64,000 nucleotides of DNA. Origin: Cryptosporidium bovis (Eukaryota; Apicomplexa; Conoidasida; Eucoccidiorida; Cryptosporidiidae). Under the pieces are notes generated by a model. It was given only the letters and a program-made list of their open reading frames with translations. It was not told the origin of the DNA and ran no database searches. The translations under genes were made by a program, and so were the position numbers. Positions 18,956 to 29,779 of the stretch are shown here, piece by piece. The stretch lies in NCBI GenBank assembly GCA_009768925.2, contig VHIT02000034.1:310001-374000 (forward strand). The letters are read 5' to 3'. How positions within the stretch are numbered: the first letter of the stretch is position 1; each line of letters opens with the position of its first letter.

Positions 18956-21298
18956 TCATTTAATACTCGTAGTAATTAGCGTTTCTCCAAGCAATTCAAA
19001 TGCTTTTTCAATTAATTTATCATCATTTAAACTAGATGACTTGTATAGTGAGTCAATGAAATTTTCGTTACCATTTAATTTTGTTCTAATATGATCAGAT
19101 ATTTCATCGATTAAATATTTGTTTCCTATCTTAACTGAAGATATAAAAACATAAATTACATTTTTTAGGTCGTATAGCGAAAATAATTTATAATTTTGAT
19201 AATAATTTATGCATTTTTCATATTCTTTCAATTTAAAGCTAATTTCATGAGCCATTTTTACTGAGTGCGTGATTATTTTTAATTCATTTTTGTCTTCGAA
19301 TTCACTTAAACTAGGAGTAATATTTTCAATATTATCATTTTTCACCTCTAAATCTCTCATAGTGTACTCTTGGCAAGATACTTGTTCGTAATTGTGTATA
19401 TTATTGGCTGTTTCCTTATTTTCGTAGTCTTGTTTTCTACTGTTTATTTTGTTATTTAAATTTAGCTTTTTTACACTAGCAGTCCTCTTATTGTAATTTT
19501 CACACCAATTAATTCTTGAATATTGAGGCAACAGTTTTAATATATAAAACAATTTATCCAAGTATTCAAGTGAAATTATACTCCAACTCTTCATGTACTT
19601 GTAGTCAATATAACTGTTCATTTTTAGTGCCATATAGTAATAGTAATAAAAATACTTTTCTGCTTTTCCTAAACAAAAAGGAGTGAATTTCTCGTTTACA
19701 TTCCTATCCTTAACTTTAAAATTTAATTTAAGTGAAAATGAATCATTTACATTCGATTCCTCTGATTCGATTTTTCTAATTCCATCAAAATAATCTAACA
19801 AGAGTTTCAAGTCCCAATACGCCTCCTCGCATTCATGTTTTTTGTTATATAATAACTGTTTTGTTTTTGAGACAATTTCACTTTTACCATCTAAATCTAG
19901 AGAGCTTAAACACTCATTATCTGGAGGAAAAAAGAATATAAGCGGATATGGAACATTAAGTGTATATTTACCACCTAAATAGCAGTGTGGTAGGGAACTT
20001 TCGAGCCAGAGAGGAGTGGTGTAATGACCTGGAGATATTCTCAAATTAATGGGTTTTAAATTATATGAATTATTATTTATCCCTCTAATTGGAATATCAA
20101 TATCATATTCTATTGAACTTGAATTACTTATTAATTTAAATTCGCTCACTTCAATATTTAATTTAGAATCATAACCTAAATCAATTCCTGATATCCTCTT
20201 CGGTATTGAATTGCAATCCTTTTGAACACCATTATTAAAAAAATCATCTTCTTTATCATAAGATGACAGTATTAACACATTATCATTATTATTTAAATTC
20301 TTATGCAATTCATTATTTATTTCATTCTTGAATGGATACTTAAATTGTATTCTTCTCTCCCAATAATAACCATGTAAATGAAAGACTATATATTTATATA
20401 GTTCACTGTTTATTTTGTTTATTGAATAGTCACAATTTTTACAATTGTTATTTACTTTAATTCTAACTTGAGATATTTCGCCAACTTTCATTGACAACAT
20501 TAATTCTATGAAATCTTGTTGTGATATTAAATTCATTATTGAGCTCATACACTCATTTAATTCTCTATTTTCTTTCATTTTTTTCAGATTCACCTTCATT
20601 CTTCTCAAATTCTTAGTTTCTATTTCATTCAAATTCATTTGAATGTACATATCAATATTTGTTGAAATTGATATTTCAACCATGTCATTTCTAGATGGTG
20701 ATTTTAATCGAACGCCTTCTTTTAATATTTTTTTCTTAATCCTATCATTTATTGACTCAATATAACAAAAATCTACCAATTTAACGTAATATGTACTAAA
20801 ATCTTTTATATTATTTCTAAGTAAATTAACAAGTTTTCTTGACCTCGCATATTTATTTTTATAGCTTTCGGATGGTATCATATTTTTTTCATTGCCAGTT
20901 TCTTCTATTCTTCTCTGATGTGAAAATATTGAATCTTTTTTAATCAAAACTTTTGATACCTCACCTTTTAACATCTGTCTAAGTGCTAACTCTAAACCCC
21001 ATGGTATGAAATTATCACATACTAGTCCATTATTATCCATAATAGTATCACCCAGTATAGTCGTTACTCTTTTATATGAATTTTCCACTTCACTTCCACT
21101 ACCGTTTTCCTCGACGCAGTAATAATCAAATACAATTTCGTCTCCAATACCTGGTTTATTATATCCATCACCACATTTTATTATTTCTTTCAATACTCCC
21201 TTCGTTGAAACTATCAATACATCTCCTATTGAATCCGTTGGAAATTCATCTCCTGAATTAATTGCCGTAAAATCACTTTTCTCTGAATCAGATACCAT
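18956..21298 (-). CDS. Divergent FKBP-like immunophilin with C-terminal helical (TPR-like) region, 780 aa
   Basis: Residues 27-115 resemble an FKBP-type PPIase fold: GVLKEIIKCGDGYNKPGIGD, a tyrosine strand, then WGLELALRQMLKGEVSKVLI, where FKBPs have GLE.A...M..GE. The usual active-site Phe-Asp pair is not evident (SEVENSY in its place), so activity is doubtful. A second FKBP-like stretch, DFIELMLSMKVGEISQVRIK, lies near residues 260-280. The last 230 residues are helical and could be TPRs (KAEKYFYYYYYMALKMN), as in the FKBP51/52 and FKBP35 class. Such proteins act as HSP90 co-chaperones. The domain assignment rests on short motifs, and a divergent family is possible. Confidence 0.6.
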   Translation of the reverse strand: MVSDSEKSDFTAINSGDEFPTDSIGDVLIVSTKGVLKEIIKCGDGYNKPGIGDEIVFDYYCVEENGSGSEVENSYKRVTTILGDTIMDNNGLVCDNFIPWGLELALRQMLKGEVSKVLIKKDSIFSHQRRIEETGNEKNMIPSESYKNKYARSRKLVNLLRNNIKDFSTYYVKLVDFCYIESINDRIKKKILKEGVRLKSPSRNDMVEISISTNIDMYIQMNLNEIETKNLRRMKVNLKKMKENRELNECMSSIMNLISQQDFIELMLSMKVGEISQVRIKVNNNCKNCDYSINKINSELYKYIVFHLHGYYWERRIQFKYPFKNEINNELHKNLNNNDNVLILSSYDKEDDFFNNGVQKDCNSIPKRISGIDLGYDSKLNIEVSEFKLISNSSSIEYDIDIPIRGINNNSYNLKPINLRISPGHYTTPLWLESSLPHCYLGGKYTLNVPYPLIFFFPPDNECLSSLDLDGKSEIVSKTKQLLYNKKHECEEAYWDLKLLLDYFDGIRKIESEESNVNDSFSLKLNFKVKDRNVNEKFTPFCLGKAEKYFYYYYYMALKMNSYIDYKYMKSWSIISLEYLDKLFYILKLLPQYSRINWCENYNKRTASVKKLNLNNKINSRKQDYENKETANNIHNYEQVSCQEYTMRDLEVKNDNIENITPSLSEFEDKNELKIITHSVKMAHEISFKLKEYEKCINYYQNYKLFSLYDLKNVIYVFISSVKIGNKYLIDEISDHIRTKLNGNENFIDSLYKSSSLNDDKLIEKAFELLGETLITTSIK

Positions 21299-21829
21299 CC
21301 TATAATAATTAAATAAACACAGGTATATTGAAAACTATATTTATATTTAATAAATTCACTTTGTTTATACAGCTTATCAACATTAATGATTCATCGTATC
21401 AACTAATACTCCTATCTCTTATTAAAAATTTTGAGTATTTAATAAAACATCAACAAGTCAAATAAAAATTCAATGGTGAAATAAATTTACTAATTAATAT
21501 TGGTATTTTCGTTTGATGTTAATATTTGGCAGTACGTAACTTTTCTTCTAGAAAGGGAATTTTTGGAAAATAATGATAAACTATCAAATCACTTTTAATA
21601 AAGTTTCTATTTATTCTAGTGTTGTTACCTTTTTTCCAAAGTTATATCTACCTTTTAATTTCAAAATTTTATCATTTATTTATTTGCTATACCGGCATAC
21701 GAGACAATTAAATTTTAAAAAAAATACCGGAATATATTAAGGCAAAAATACATGCAAAGTAAATGTGTACAGTTCATGAAAGAAAGACTTTTAGACATAT
21801 GAATTAAATACAAATTACGATAAATTAAG
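21299..21829. other. Intergenic region, 531 bp
   Basis: AT-rich spacer between the 5' end of the FKBP-like gene and the 3' end of VPS45, both on the minus strand. No feature is recognised. Confidence 0.6.
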
Positions 21830-23622
21830 TTAAGAATTAGTCAGCAAATCTATATCATCTATAAAAGACTTGGAGTTTATTATATCGGTCCCACCCAAAA
21901 TTATATCTACATCATATAAATTTTTAATTTCATTCGCATCACGAACTTCCTCATAAGTAACTCCGCCTACTATAAACACCATAACTTTTTGTGGTTTCTT
22001 TGTGGTATTAGAATCATCAGTAGATGGAAACCTACTGTATTTAAGTTTACCTTTAACTAAGTTTTCAAGTAAGCTATACATTAATGTTTTATGTTGAATG
22101 TATATATTTTCATTAACAGTACCACCTGCAGTTTTTCTAATAGTGTTTTTTGCTATATTAAATAAACTCTTACTTTGAAATAAATCAATGGACCTGAAGT
22201 CTTTGCCAGCTATTTCTAAAAGTTTATCTATATATTTCGAATTATTTCCCAAATTGTACTTGAAATTATTTATCTGCATTTCATTCTCCTGATATTTTAG
22301 TGAATAAATAAGAGCTAGTCTTATTTTATCAAATGTGTCTATTTTAGGGTCATCCAATATACTACCCACTTCTTTTGAATGTTCTATAATATTATCATTT
22401 ACAAATATATCTTGTTCAAGAGCTGATATTCTCATTAATTCTCTATTCTGAACTATTTCAGACAACTTATGCATTATATTTACATGTTTACAGACAATGC
22501 CTGATTCTTTCTTAAATTCTGGGTATGTATCAATAAATCTGTTTATGTCATCTATACTATTTAAATTTTTACAATAGTTATTATTTAATTCCTGTTGATT
22601 TACCATATCCCTAATAAAAAAACCTATATCGCCAAAATTATCATATTTGTGTTCATCATAAAAGTTATCATATTCCTCGGATAACGTATACTCTTCACTA
22701 CCTATCGTTATTTTGTTCTGTTTTATTGTAATTAATTCATGTATCATTGATTGATATGTCCACTGTGTAAGTAACGGCGTTATTGGGTCCTCTCTCCTAT
22801 CTAATATTACTATTACAGTATTGCCATTATGTTCTATATTTGAATTTATATCGCTGTTATTGTTATTACCATACATTAGTAATTCCACTGGATTTGAATC
22901 CATTAATCTTCTTTCTAGAGCAAATGCAATATTTCTACAAAGTGGAGAATTATTCAGATATCTTATTTCTGGGATTTCACCCAATAAAACGGATGCTGAG
23001 TATACACCATCAAGTATTCTTTTAAATAAAGTCTCCTCAAATGTTGTCCATTTCGATGGCAAATTATACATTTGACCTATTACACAGTAAATAATTAACT
23101 ATTTTTATTTATAATGTTTGACTTACCAAAATTATTTATATTCAAAGAATACAAACAGCTATTTGTTATGTTTACATCAATTCTCACTTCTCTAACTCTT
23201 TTGATAACTTCATATTCATCACTCACTGCTAATCTTTGAAGTATTTGCGGTGAAACATTAGTTGTAAAATAAATATAGTAATCCTTATACAGTGGATTTT
23301 TTAACTCGTTACACAAAATAGAAATATTTTCTCGTGTTGGTCTAATGAAAAAAATACCAGAAAAGTACGGAAGTTTTTCTCTTACGCTTGCATTATCTAT
23401 TAACTCTGTTAAAAATACTTCTTTCTCCAGCAACTCTGTTTGAGTATATATCAATGATATTATTTCCAGTGTTGCTTTATCCAATAATAATATCTGTTTC
23501 ATAAAATAAATTAATATTAATCAGGTCATCTTGAATACAATAAATAAACCTACCTTTATTCCTGATATTCTACTAAACAAAGAAACTACCAACTCATGAG
23601 ATATCCTTAGCAAATTTACCAT
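21830..23622 (-). CDS. VPS45: VPS45, Sec1/Munc18-family protein (three exons)
   Basis: Exons are 23554-23622, 23127-23493 and 21830-23076, giving 560 residues, close to human VPS45 at 570. Introns of 60 and 50 nt have GTAGGT/CAG and GTAAGT/TAG borders. Frame closes exactly. The first exon supplies the start that the exon-2 frame lacks: ISGIK joins ILLLDK as in the family's GMKVLLMDK. Diagnostic blocks follow: FFIRPTRENISILCNEL, ILDRREDPITPLLTQWTYQ, FIVGGVTYEEV and a LGGTDIINSKSF end. SM proteins bind syntaxins and drive SNARE assembly; VPS45 works in Golgi/endosome transport. An ATG at 23502 inside intron 1 is not the true start. Confidence 0.93.
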
Positions 23623-23939
23623 ACTCTTAGTTACTCAATAACTTATAAAAAAACATAACTTGATGGTTTCATTAATGTTATTTTATTTAATATAGTATAC
23701 TCCAATCTTAATATTGTAAATTAAGTCATTTATATCGAAATCTTAGGTGTTATTTTTGCATTACTTTATTTCTAAATATACATATAGTAACCAACACGAG
23801 AGCGCAATTATGTGGGGTTAGGCGGTATTAACTTTGTGCCTAGGTAACCTATTATGAGTATTTGCATGAACGAAAAATTGGGACATAAATTTTGTGATTT
23901 TGCGTAATACTTTATATTACTATGTCAATCCTTGTTATT
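23623..23939. other. Spacer between START-like 3' end and VPS45 5' end, with GGCGGTATTAA
   Basis: 317 bp. GGCGGTATTAA at 23821-23831 is a GGCGG-type box about 200 bp upstream of VPS45. The rest is AT-rich. Confidence 0.5.
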
Positions 23940-25164
23940 TTACCTGTTATTTCTCGCTAGTATCCTTTCTCTTATAAAATCATAGAGTTCCTTGTTGTTA
24001 TTTATTCTTTCTTTGTGAATAGAATTAGGTTTGTCCGCTTGAATACATGTCTTGCAAAACTTTTCCCAGCAAGCTTTAATAAATATTTTAAGGAAAAAAT
24101 TCAATAAGAATGTGGGTGGGTCAATAAATAAATCAATTTTCCACATAAATAATATGTGAGTTGAATTATCATCTACTGGACTTACAAAACCTCCACCAGA
24201 TATATTAGCCCTGTTCGAGTACCCCATTGAATATGGTATGTCAGTTTTTAACCTTGGATGATATCCATGATTCTCTATTGAAGATGCGTGTATAAATATA
24301 CGATTGTTTGCAGTTATTTCATCACTAACCCATATTTCTAAAATAATTTCTCTATTTGAAAATGGCCACGGAATATCTATGTAAATAGCTGTTACAATAT
24401 GTAAGCGATCTTTATGCATTATTTCTTTGATAGAATTTAGTCCAAATTTTACAGGAAATGAAAAATATGGAATCCATTCTTTGTATAGATCTCTTTCATA
24501 AAAAACTGAGAGAACATTGAATATATTTGTGTTAATATTACCTTGAAAGCATATTTCAACTATTGTCGAGTCCTCGTAGCCTCTATACCACAAATCAAAT
24601 AATTCTTTTCTTGTCACACAAATCCAATCTTTTGGTTTTGTATTTGTAATCAAACTTTTACAGTCCTCAAGTTGGAAATCACCCAATAAATTGCCATTAA
24701 CATCAAAATATTTGTCAACAATAGGACTTTCCAAATCATTATCATAATCGCTTTCATTATTTATTGACTTAAAAGAGTTGCTATTCTCACTAGCACTATC
24801 TGAATAAAAATCATTATTGTCGAAATTAATATCCTTTTCATATTTTGATTCTAATTCACTAGCAAAGCAATTATCATTTGCGTAAAAATCGATCGATACA
24901 TCTATTTCCTCTATATTCAAGCTATTTATTTCATTGACAAATTGTTTAATTATTGCAGCTCTTCTTTGTATTTCCATGCAAATTGGGTTTATTTTATACA
25001 TTTTCTCGAAACCATATCTAAAAATAAATTAGTGAAAGTGAAACTTATTGAAACAAATTAACTTACTCTTTTATTAGCTTCTGTAATAAAATATGAGATT
25101 CCCAGAGTTTCTCATCCTTGTATAAACTGATAGAAAAATTCAACTCTTCAATAAAATCGTGCAT
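23940..25164 (-). CDS. START-like lipid-binding domain protein (two exons), 391 aa
   Basis: Exons are 25067-25164 and 23940-25017, with a 49-nt intron (GTAAGT ... TAG); frame closes to 391 residues. The N-terminus is acidic and Asn/Ser-rich. A START-like domain spans about residues 155-375. It includes ELFDLWYRGYEDSTIVEICFQG, DLYKEWIPYF, the IDIPWPFSNREIILEIWVSD strand, and later GGGFVSPVDDNSTHILFMWKIDL and LPP-like FIDPPTFLLNFFLK. These match the order of START-domain strands and C-terminal helix (PWPFSNREI, PP..LLN). START domains bind lipids and move them between membranes. Lipid specificity is not visible. It is divergent from PSF1 across only 218 bp. Confidence 0.78.
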
Positions 25165-25382
25165 TTTTTGATGTGAGATTGCGTGCACTTTTGCTTATTA
25201 ACATATATAGTACGAAGTAAATCTCATTTTATTTGGTAATTATTAATGATTGATGAACTTTAGTATTTATTTATTTAATGAATTAATGGTATTACTACCG
25301 CCAAGTAAATAATTTAACATATATAGTACCCTTTTGCCTAAAATTTTAACAAATAATAATAGTTGATGATTTTATTAAAATA
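25165..25382. promoter_or_regulatory. Compact divergent promoter with E2F-like CTTGGCGGTAG
   Basis: 218 bp separate the START-like and PSF1 starts. CTTGGCGGTAG (minus strand, 25296-25306) lies 77 bp upstream of the PSF1 start, read on the opposite strand. An E2F-type site before a replication gene fits cell-cycle control, by inference. Confidence 0.5.
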
Positions 25383-26122
25383 ATGAATAATTCAATACAT
25401 AATAATCCTTCAGTTGATTTGCTCAATGAAATCAAAATTGCCGGAAATTACCAGCTAACCACATATAATGAGAATAAGTTTAATGAAATTTCAAAGATAA
25501 ATTATAATCATATCGAAAATTTACATTATTTAAAACCATTTATTAGCAATGAATCAAATGAATCGCAATATGATGTTGCAGCGTTAGTACATCTACTTAG
25601 TCTCCAGAGAAATAAAATGCGAGTTCTAGCTTTTTTGTAAGTTTCATATTTATTTTACCCACACACCATTTTTTTCAATAATTTTTATTAAATAACAATA
25701 ATTCAATTGCTGTTCACTACAGAAAAAAAAGATGTGATCAATTAAAAACTTATAGATGGAATCACGGAAAATTTTTGTCTTCAATGGTGAAATCAAGAAT
25801 GTCAGATAGCGAAAAAGATTTTTTCGATAACTATTGCCAACTCATTGAAGAATATAATAGAGATATCGTTAAAAAATTAAATGTACCTGATTTAGACATT
25901 TGTAATCAATCGATCAATAATATCATCAGTGAAAATATAACCCTCTGCCAAATTCAACATTCTAAAGTAATACCGAAAAATTTTATTTCTTACAATAATG
26001 GCAAATTAGAGATTAAGAATAAAAATATATTCTACAATTCCGGATCATTTTCGTTTTTTGATAATGATGAGATTCTATCCTTATCAAAAGATTCAACAAT
26101 CATATCCATACGAAACAAGTGA
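25383..26122 (+). CDS. PSF1: GINS complex subunit PSF1 (two exons), 217 aa
   Basis: Exons 25383-25636 and 25723-26122 with an 86-nt intron (GTAAGT ... CAG) give 217 residues in frame. The join produces LQRNKMRVLAFLKKRCDQL followed by YRWNHG, matching PSF1 (LQRNKRCLLAYL...R...RWEHG). The next block SDSEKDFFDNYCQLIEEYN matches the family's S..E..FF..Y..LL.EYN. GINS (SLD5, PSF1-3) activates the MCM helicase and is needed for replication fork progress. The N-terminus is longer than in human PSF1 and Asn-rich. The C-terminus lacks the very conserved final short domain of some PSF1s, so this part may have diverged. Confidence 0.85.
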
Positions 26123-27586
26123 TTATAATTTTTGACATATATATTTTAAGTGTACTATTCTCACACATGTTTATTCAATAACTAGCTTTATAAATTTTTG
26201 CTTCATTTTAATTTATATTTTATATCTAATTTTATTATTTTCAATCTATTATTGCCTTTTGCTTGCTTGCATGCAAATATGCATGTAATTATGTGGACAC
26301 ACTAAATATTGGCATTAATGAATAGCTACAGGAAAAGAAAAGATGTGAACATTTATGTAGTAAATGATTTATTCACAATTAAAAATAAGTGTATATGTTG
26401 GTTTGTTTCAGTAGGTGTTACGCTGATTTTAATGAGATAAAACAAGATGAAATTTATTTCTTAGGTTAATAGATGAATGTTAGAATAAACTATCAAAAAA
26501 TGAGAAAATTGACTAACACTTTTACAATTTGTTGTTTGTAAAACTGTATATAACAAACTAATTGCTCGCTAAATGCCTTGTAGTCCGTCAAATAAATTTA
26601 AAGAAAAGAAACAAAGGCGAAAAATTTGAAACAATTCGATAGATTGAATCTTTTGAGGGATCAATGTTGTATTTAAAACAAAAAATTATTAAAAAAACAA
26701 ATATTGTTTAAATTTAATAATAAATAAATATTTTTTAAGAAATTTTGTCATTAAGTATTAGTAGCATGTATACCACTTATTCTATTTTAAACGTCATATT
26801 GTAATTATCATTAGACGTGACGGCGAGGGGAGTGAACAAGTTAATATTAAGTGGGAAAGGAATGAAATAAAAAGAACAGAATCATAAGAAAAAAGAAACA
26901 AGATCACATATATAAATTTACTAATAAAATAAAAGCTTAAAGAAGGAGTTCTTTGTGTGGAATTTGATTACCCTTTTAAAATTTAGGTTTTTTTCCTCTA
27001 CAGAACAAATTCAAATAAAAGTGAAAAACAGCTTAAGAAAGATCTAATTTGACTTTTCACAACTATCATATATTAAGTTCAAATGCTACATTAACTTTTG
27101 TAAATATTGGTAAAATATACTAGTTTTCACTTCTTTTACCACTTACTTAAATAGCTTTATATAATATTAATATGAAAAGAAGTGTCTAGATTTATTGGTA
27201 TTTAAATTGTGAAAATTCGAGTATATCAATTCATTTGAAAAGTATAGAGATAATAAAGAAATTGATCAGGTTTTACTGCATATTTTAGTGTGAAACATAC
27301 TAAAAAACACAACATTAAAATTACATAAATGTTTGCAGACCAATAGTCATTCAAACAACAGCAACATCAATTGTAACAAAATATCAATCTTTATGAATAG
27401 ATCTACTTGTCAAATTAATTACAATAGATAATATCAGAATAAAAAGTAAGTTATTTAGCTTATATGGTTATTTGATCACTAAAAATAATCAATAATAGAC
27501 ATTAATATTGAATTTAATTATACCAATACTTATTTTTTAATTACTACATTACAAAAATACTGGAATAGGTCATCCAAGAATTGTTT
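26123..27586. other. Intergenic region, 1.46 kb, with TGCATGCA
   Basis: TGCATGCA at 26268-26275 is followed by a further TGCAT at 26280-26284. Otherwise AT-rich with no frame or RNA signature seen. It contains the 3' UTR of PSF1 and the PP2C promoter. Confidence 0.5.
26268..26284. promoter_or_regulatory. TGCATGCA ApiAP2-type motif with a second TGCAT
   Basis: Perfect 8-bp palindrome with a second TGCAT four bases later. TGCATGCA is a well known apicomplexan AP2 motif. It is about 1.3 kb upstream of PP2C and just after PSF1, so its target is uncertain. Confidence 0.45.
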
Positions 27587-28879
27587 ATGGGTGGGTGTTC
27601 CTCTAAAGAATTAATTAGTAGGAATAAGTTTGTTTTATCACTTGAAAACAAACACTCTGTAGAGAATTCTTATAAGCTAATGCCAATAAACCTCGATAAT
27701 TATGGAAATGTGAGTATGGAAGGAAACAGAGCATATTTAAACCCAATAGGAGGTAATTATGATAGAAGAAGACTTTCTGTAAGCCAGAGTGACCCGGTAA
27801 TTAACGATAGTGCTAATTCTGAAACTCCAAGAGGAAGAACACTATTTAAGACATATAAAGAGCAGTCCTCGAATGAAAAAAGTAAAAATTTGTTAGGAAC
27901 TGATCAATTAGAATTAGGTAATTCAAGAAGAAGACTTTCAGTAGCAGGAGTACTTTCTCAAAGAACACAAGAAACCTTTGAATCAAAAGTTGAAGAAATA
28001 AGTGGTGATGATTTTGGAAGTGATGAATTACAAAGAGGAATAGGATATGTTTGTAGAAAAGGACTTAAACCAGAAAGTCCAAATCAGGACGATTTTTTTA
28101 TATTAAAAACGGAAAATTGGGGTTTATATGGAGTTTTCGATGGTCATGGTCCATTTGGTCATGATGTAAGTAATTTTATTCAAAAAGATATGCCTTCTTT
28201 GATATTAAAAGACAAACAATGGAGAACACATCCACAAGAAGTTCTTCATTATGCGTTTATTAAGGCTAATCAAAGGTTACAGGAACATGTATTAGAAACT
28301 AATCAATTTGATTGTAGTTTATCAGGAACAACAGCCACTGTTATATTACACTTACCTCGTGAGAATCGTATTGTGACAGCTCATGTTGGTGATTCCAGAT
28401 CGGTACTAGCAAGATGGTCAAGGTCTGGAAGAGTCTTAGAAGCTGTTGATTTAACAAATGATCACAAACCTAATTCAGAATCAGAAAAGCGCAGAATTAT
28501 TGCGGCAGGTGGTCAGGTTAAAAGAATAGAAGGTGATATCCCTTATCGTGTCTTTATTAAGGGAAAGATGTATCCTGGATTAGCAATGAGCAGAGCAATC
28601 GGTGATACTCTTGGTTACCAAGCAGGAATAATACCTGAGCCCGATATAAATACATTTCAAATACAACCAGAGAAGGATTCCTTTATTTTAATATGTTCAG
28701 ATGGTGTTTGGGAATTTATTTCTTCCCAAGAAGCAGTCGATATAGTTGCAGAGGGAGGTTCTTCCGGTGCTCAAATGTCTGCAGAAAAACTTGCTAGAGA
28801 AGCTTGGAGAAGATGGATACAAGAAGAAGGTAACGTAGTAGATGACATTACTGTTCAAGTAATTTATTTACAATCTTAA
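27587..28879 (+). CDS. N-myristoylated-type PP2C phosphatase, 430 aa
   Basis: The start is the ATG at 27587, because the frame upstream has a TAG and only a TTG before it. It yields MGGCSSKEL, a classical N-myristoylation signal (Gly2) with Cys4 able to be palmitoylated. Catalytic PP2C/PPM motifs are complete: NQDDFF, VFDGHGPFGH, SGTTATV, AHVGDSRSVLARW, SRAIGD and CSDGVWEF. Acidic residues of these motifs bind the two Mg/Mn ions. PP2C family enzymes are metal-dependent Ser/Thr phosphatases. The dual acylation signal predicts membrane localisation. N-terminal residues 20-140 are Ser/Arg-rich and unconserved. Confidence 0.93.
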   Translation: MGGCSSKELISRNKFVLSLENKHSVENSYKLMPINLDNYGNVSMEGNRAYLNPIGGNYDRRRLSVSQSDPVINDSANSETPRGRTLFKTYKEQSSNEKSKNLLGTDQLELGNSRRRLSVAGVLSQRTQETFESKVEEISGDDFGSDELQRGIGYVCRKGLKPESPNQDDFFILKTENWGLYGVFDGHGPFGHDVSNFIQKDMPSLILKDKQWRTHPQEVLHYAFIKANQRLQEHVLETNQFDCSLSGTTATVILHLPRENRIVTAHVGDSRSVLARWSRSGRVLEAVDLTNDHKPNSESEKRRIIAAGGQVKRIEGDIPYRVFIKGKMYPGLAMSRAIGDTLGYQAGIIPEPDINTFQIQPEKDSFILICSDGVWEFISSQEAVDIVAEGGSSGAQMSAEKLAREAWRRWIQEEGNVVDDITVQVIYLQS

Positions 28880-29779
28880 TGAGAAGGAAAAACAAAAATA
28901 GGGAAGAAAGATACGGATATCAAGCGAGGGGTGTAAAATAGGTGAAACATATGATTTAACATTGAGTTTTCCATACTATTATTTTTATTCCTAATATTAG
29001 GTGTGTAGATTTGTGTTTAATTTTTTTTTTTTGTCTCGGTACTTTCTCTTTGCATTTCAACTATAATATTAGATTTTATGATTATTTCACTTTCCTTTTT
29101 TGCTGTTACATGGTTAAATACATAAATTACCAGTAGGAATATTGACAATTTATATATTATTGTTAGTAATTAACAAAATAAGTCTTTTCGTTACCACATA
29201 GGGGTATTGTAATTTTCACTTATGCAAAAGCGGTAAACTTGCTCAACAAAAATGCATGTAAGAGTTAAAATGGCTTCGAGTAATAAAAAGAGGGAAAAAG
29301 ATAAATTACATATAAAAAATATGAAGATAAAATGAGTATAAGAGCAATCTAATGTAAATATCAATGTGAAACATTGTGGTAATGACGTTATATTAGTAAA
29401 TAATAAAACATATATTAATATTTAGAAATAATAAGATTGTATTTTTAAACATTTGAATTCATCCATATGTATATCTATTCACGTTTATTACTATAAATAG
29501 GTATAGTGAGAGAGTAATGTATAAAGCAGGATAAACAAAAAGGAATAAGGCGTTTAATAATTATAAATTTCTATACAATAGATATCGGATAATAATAAAA
29601 TATATAACCGTGAAATAAAGTTATATAGGTATATTAAGGGTGATCATTTATCCTTTTTTTTGTTTAAAAAGTGAATGTCTAGTGGAAACAACTAAGATTT
29701 ATTCTGCTGAAGGGATCTATTCACCAATTTTACAATATATAATTTTAAATATAGCATAAACAATACAGTATATTTGAAA
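28880..29779. other. Intergenic region, 900 bp
   Basis: AT-rich, with T-rich runs after PP2C that could be 3' UTR. It contains ATGCATGT near 29252, a partial AP2-type site. No RNA gene is recognised. Confidence 0.55.

Noticed and set aside
27581-27586. TTG start six bases upstream of PP2C
   Set aside because: The ATG at 27587 gives a conserved acylation signal; nothing supports a TTG start in a nuclear gene.
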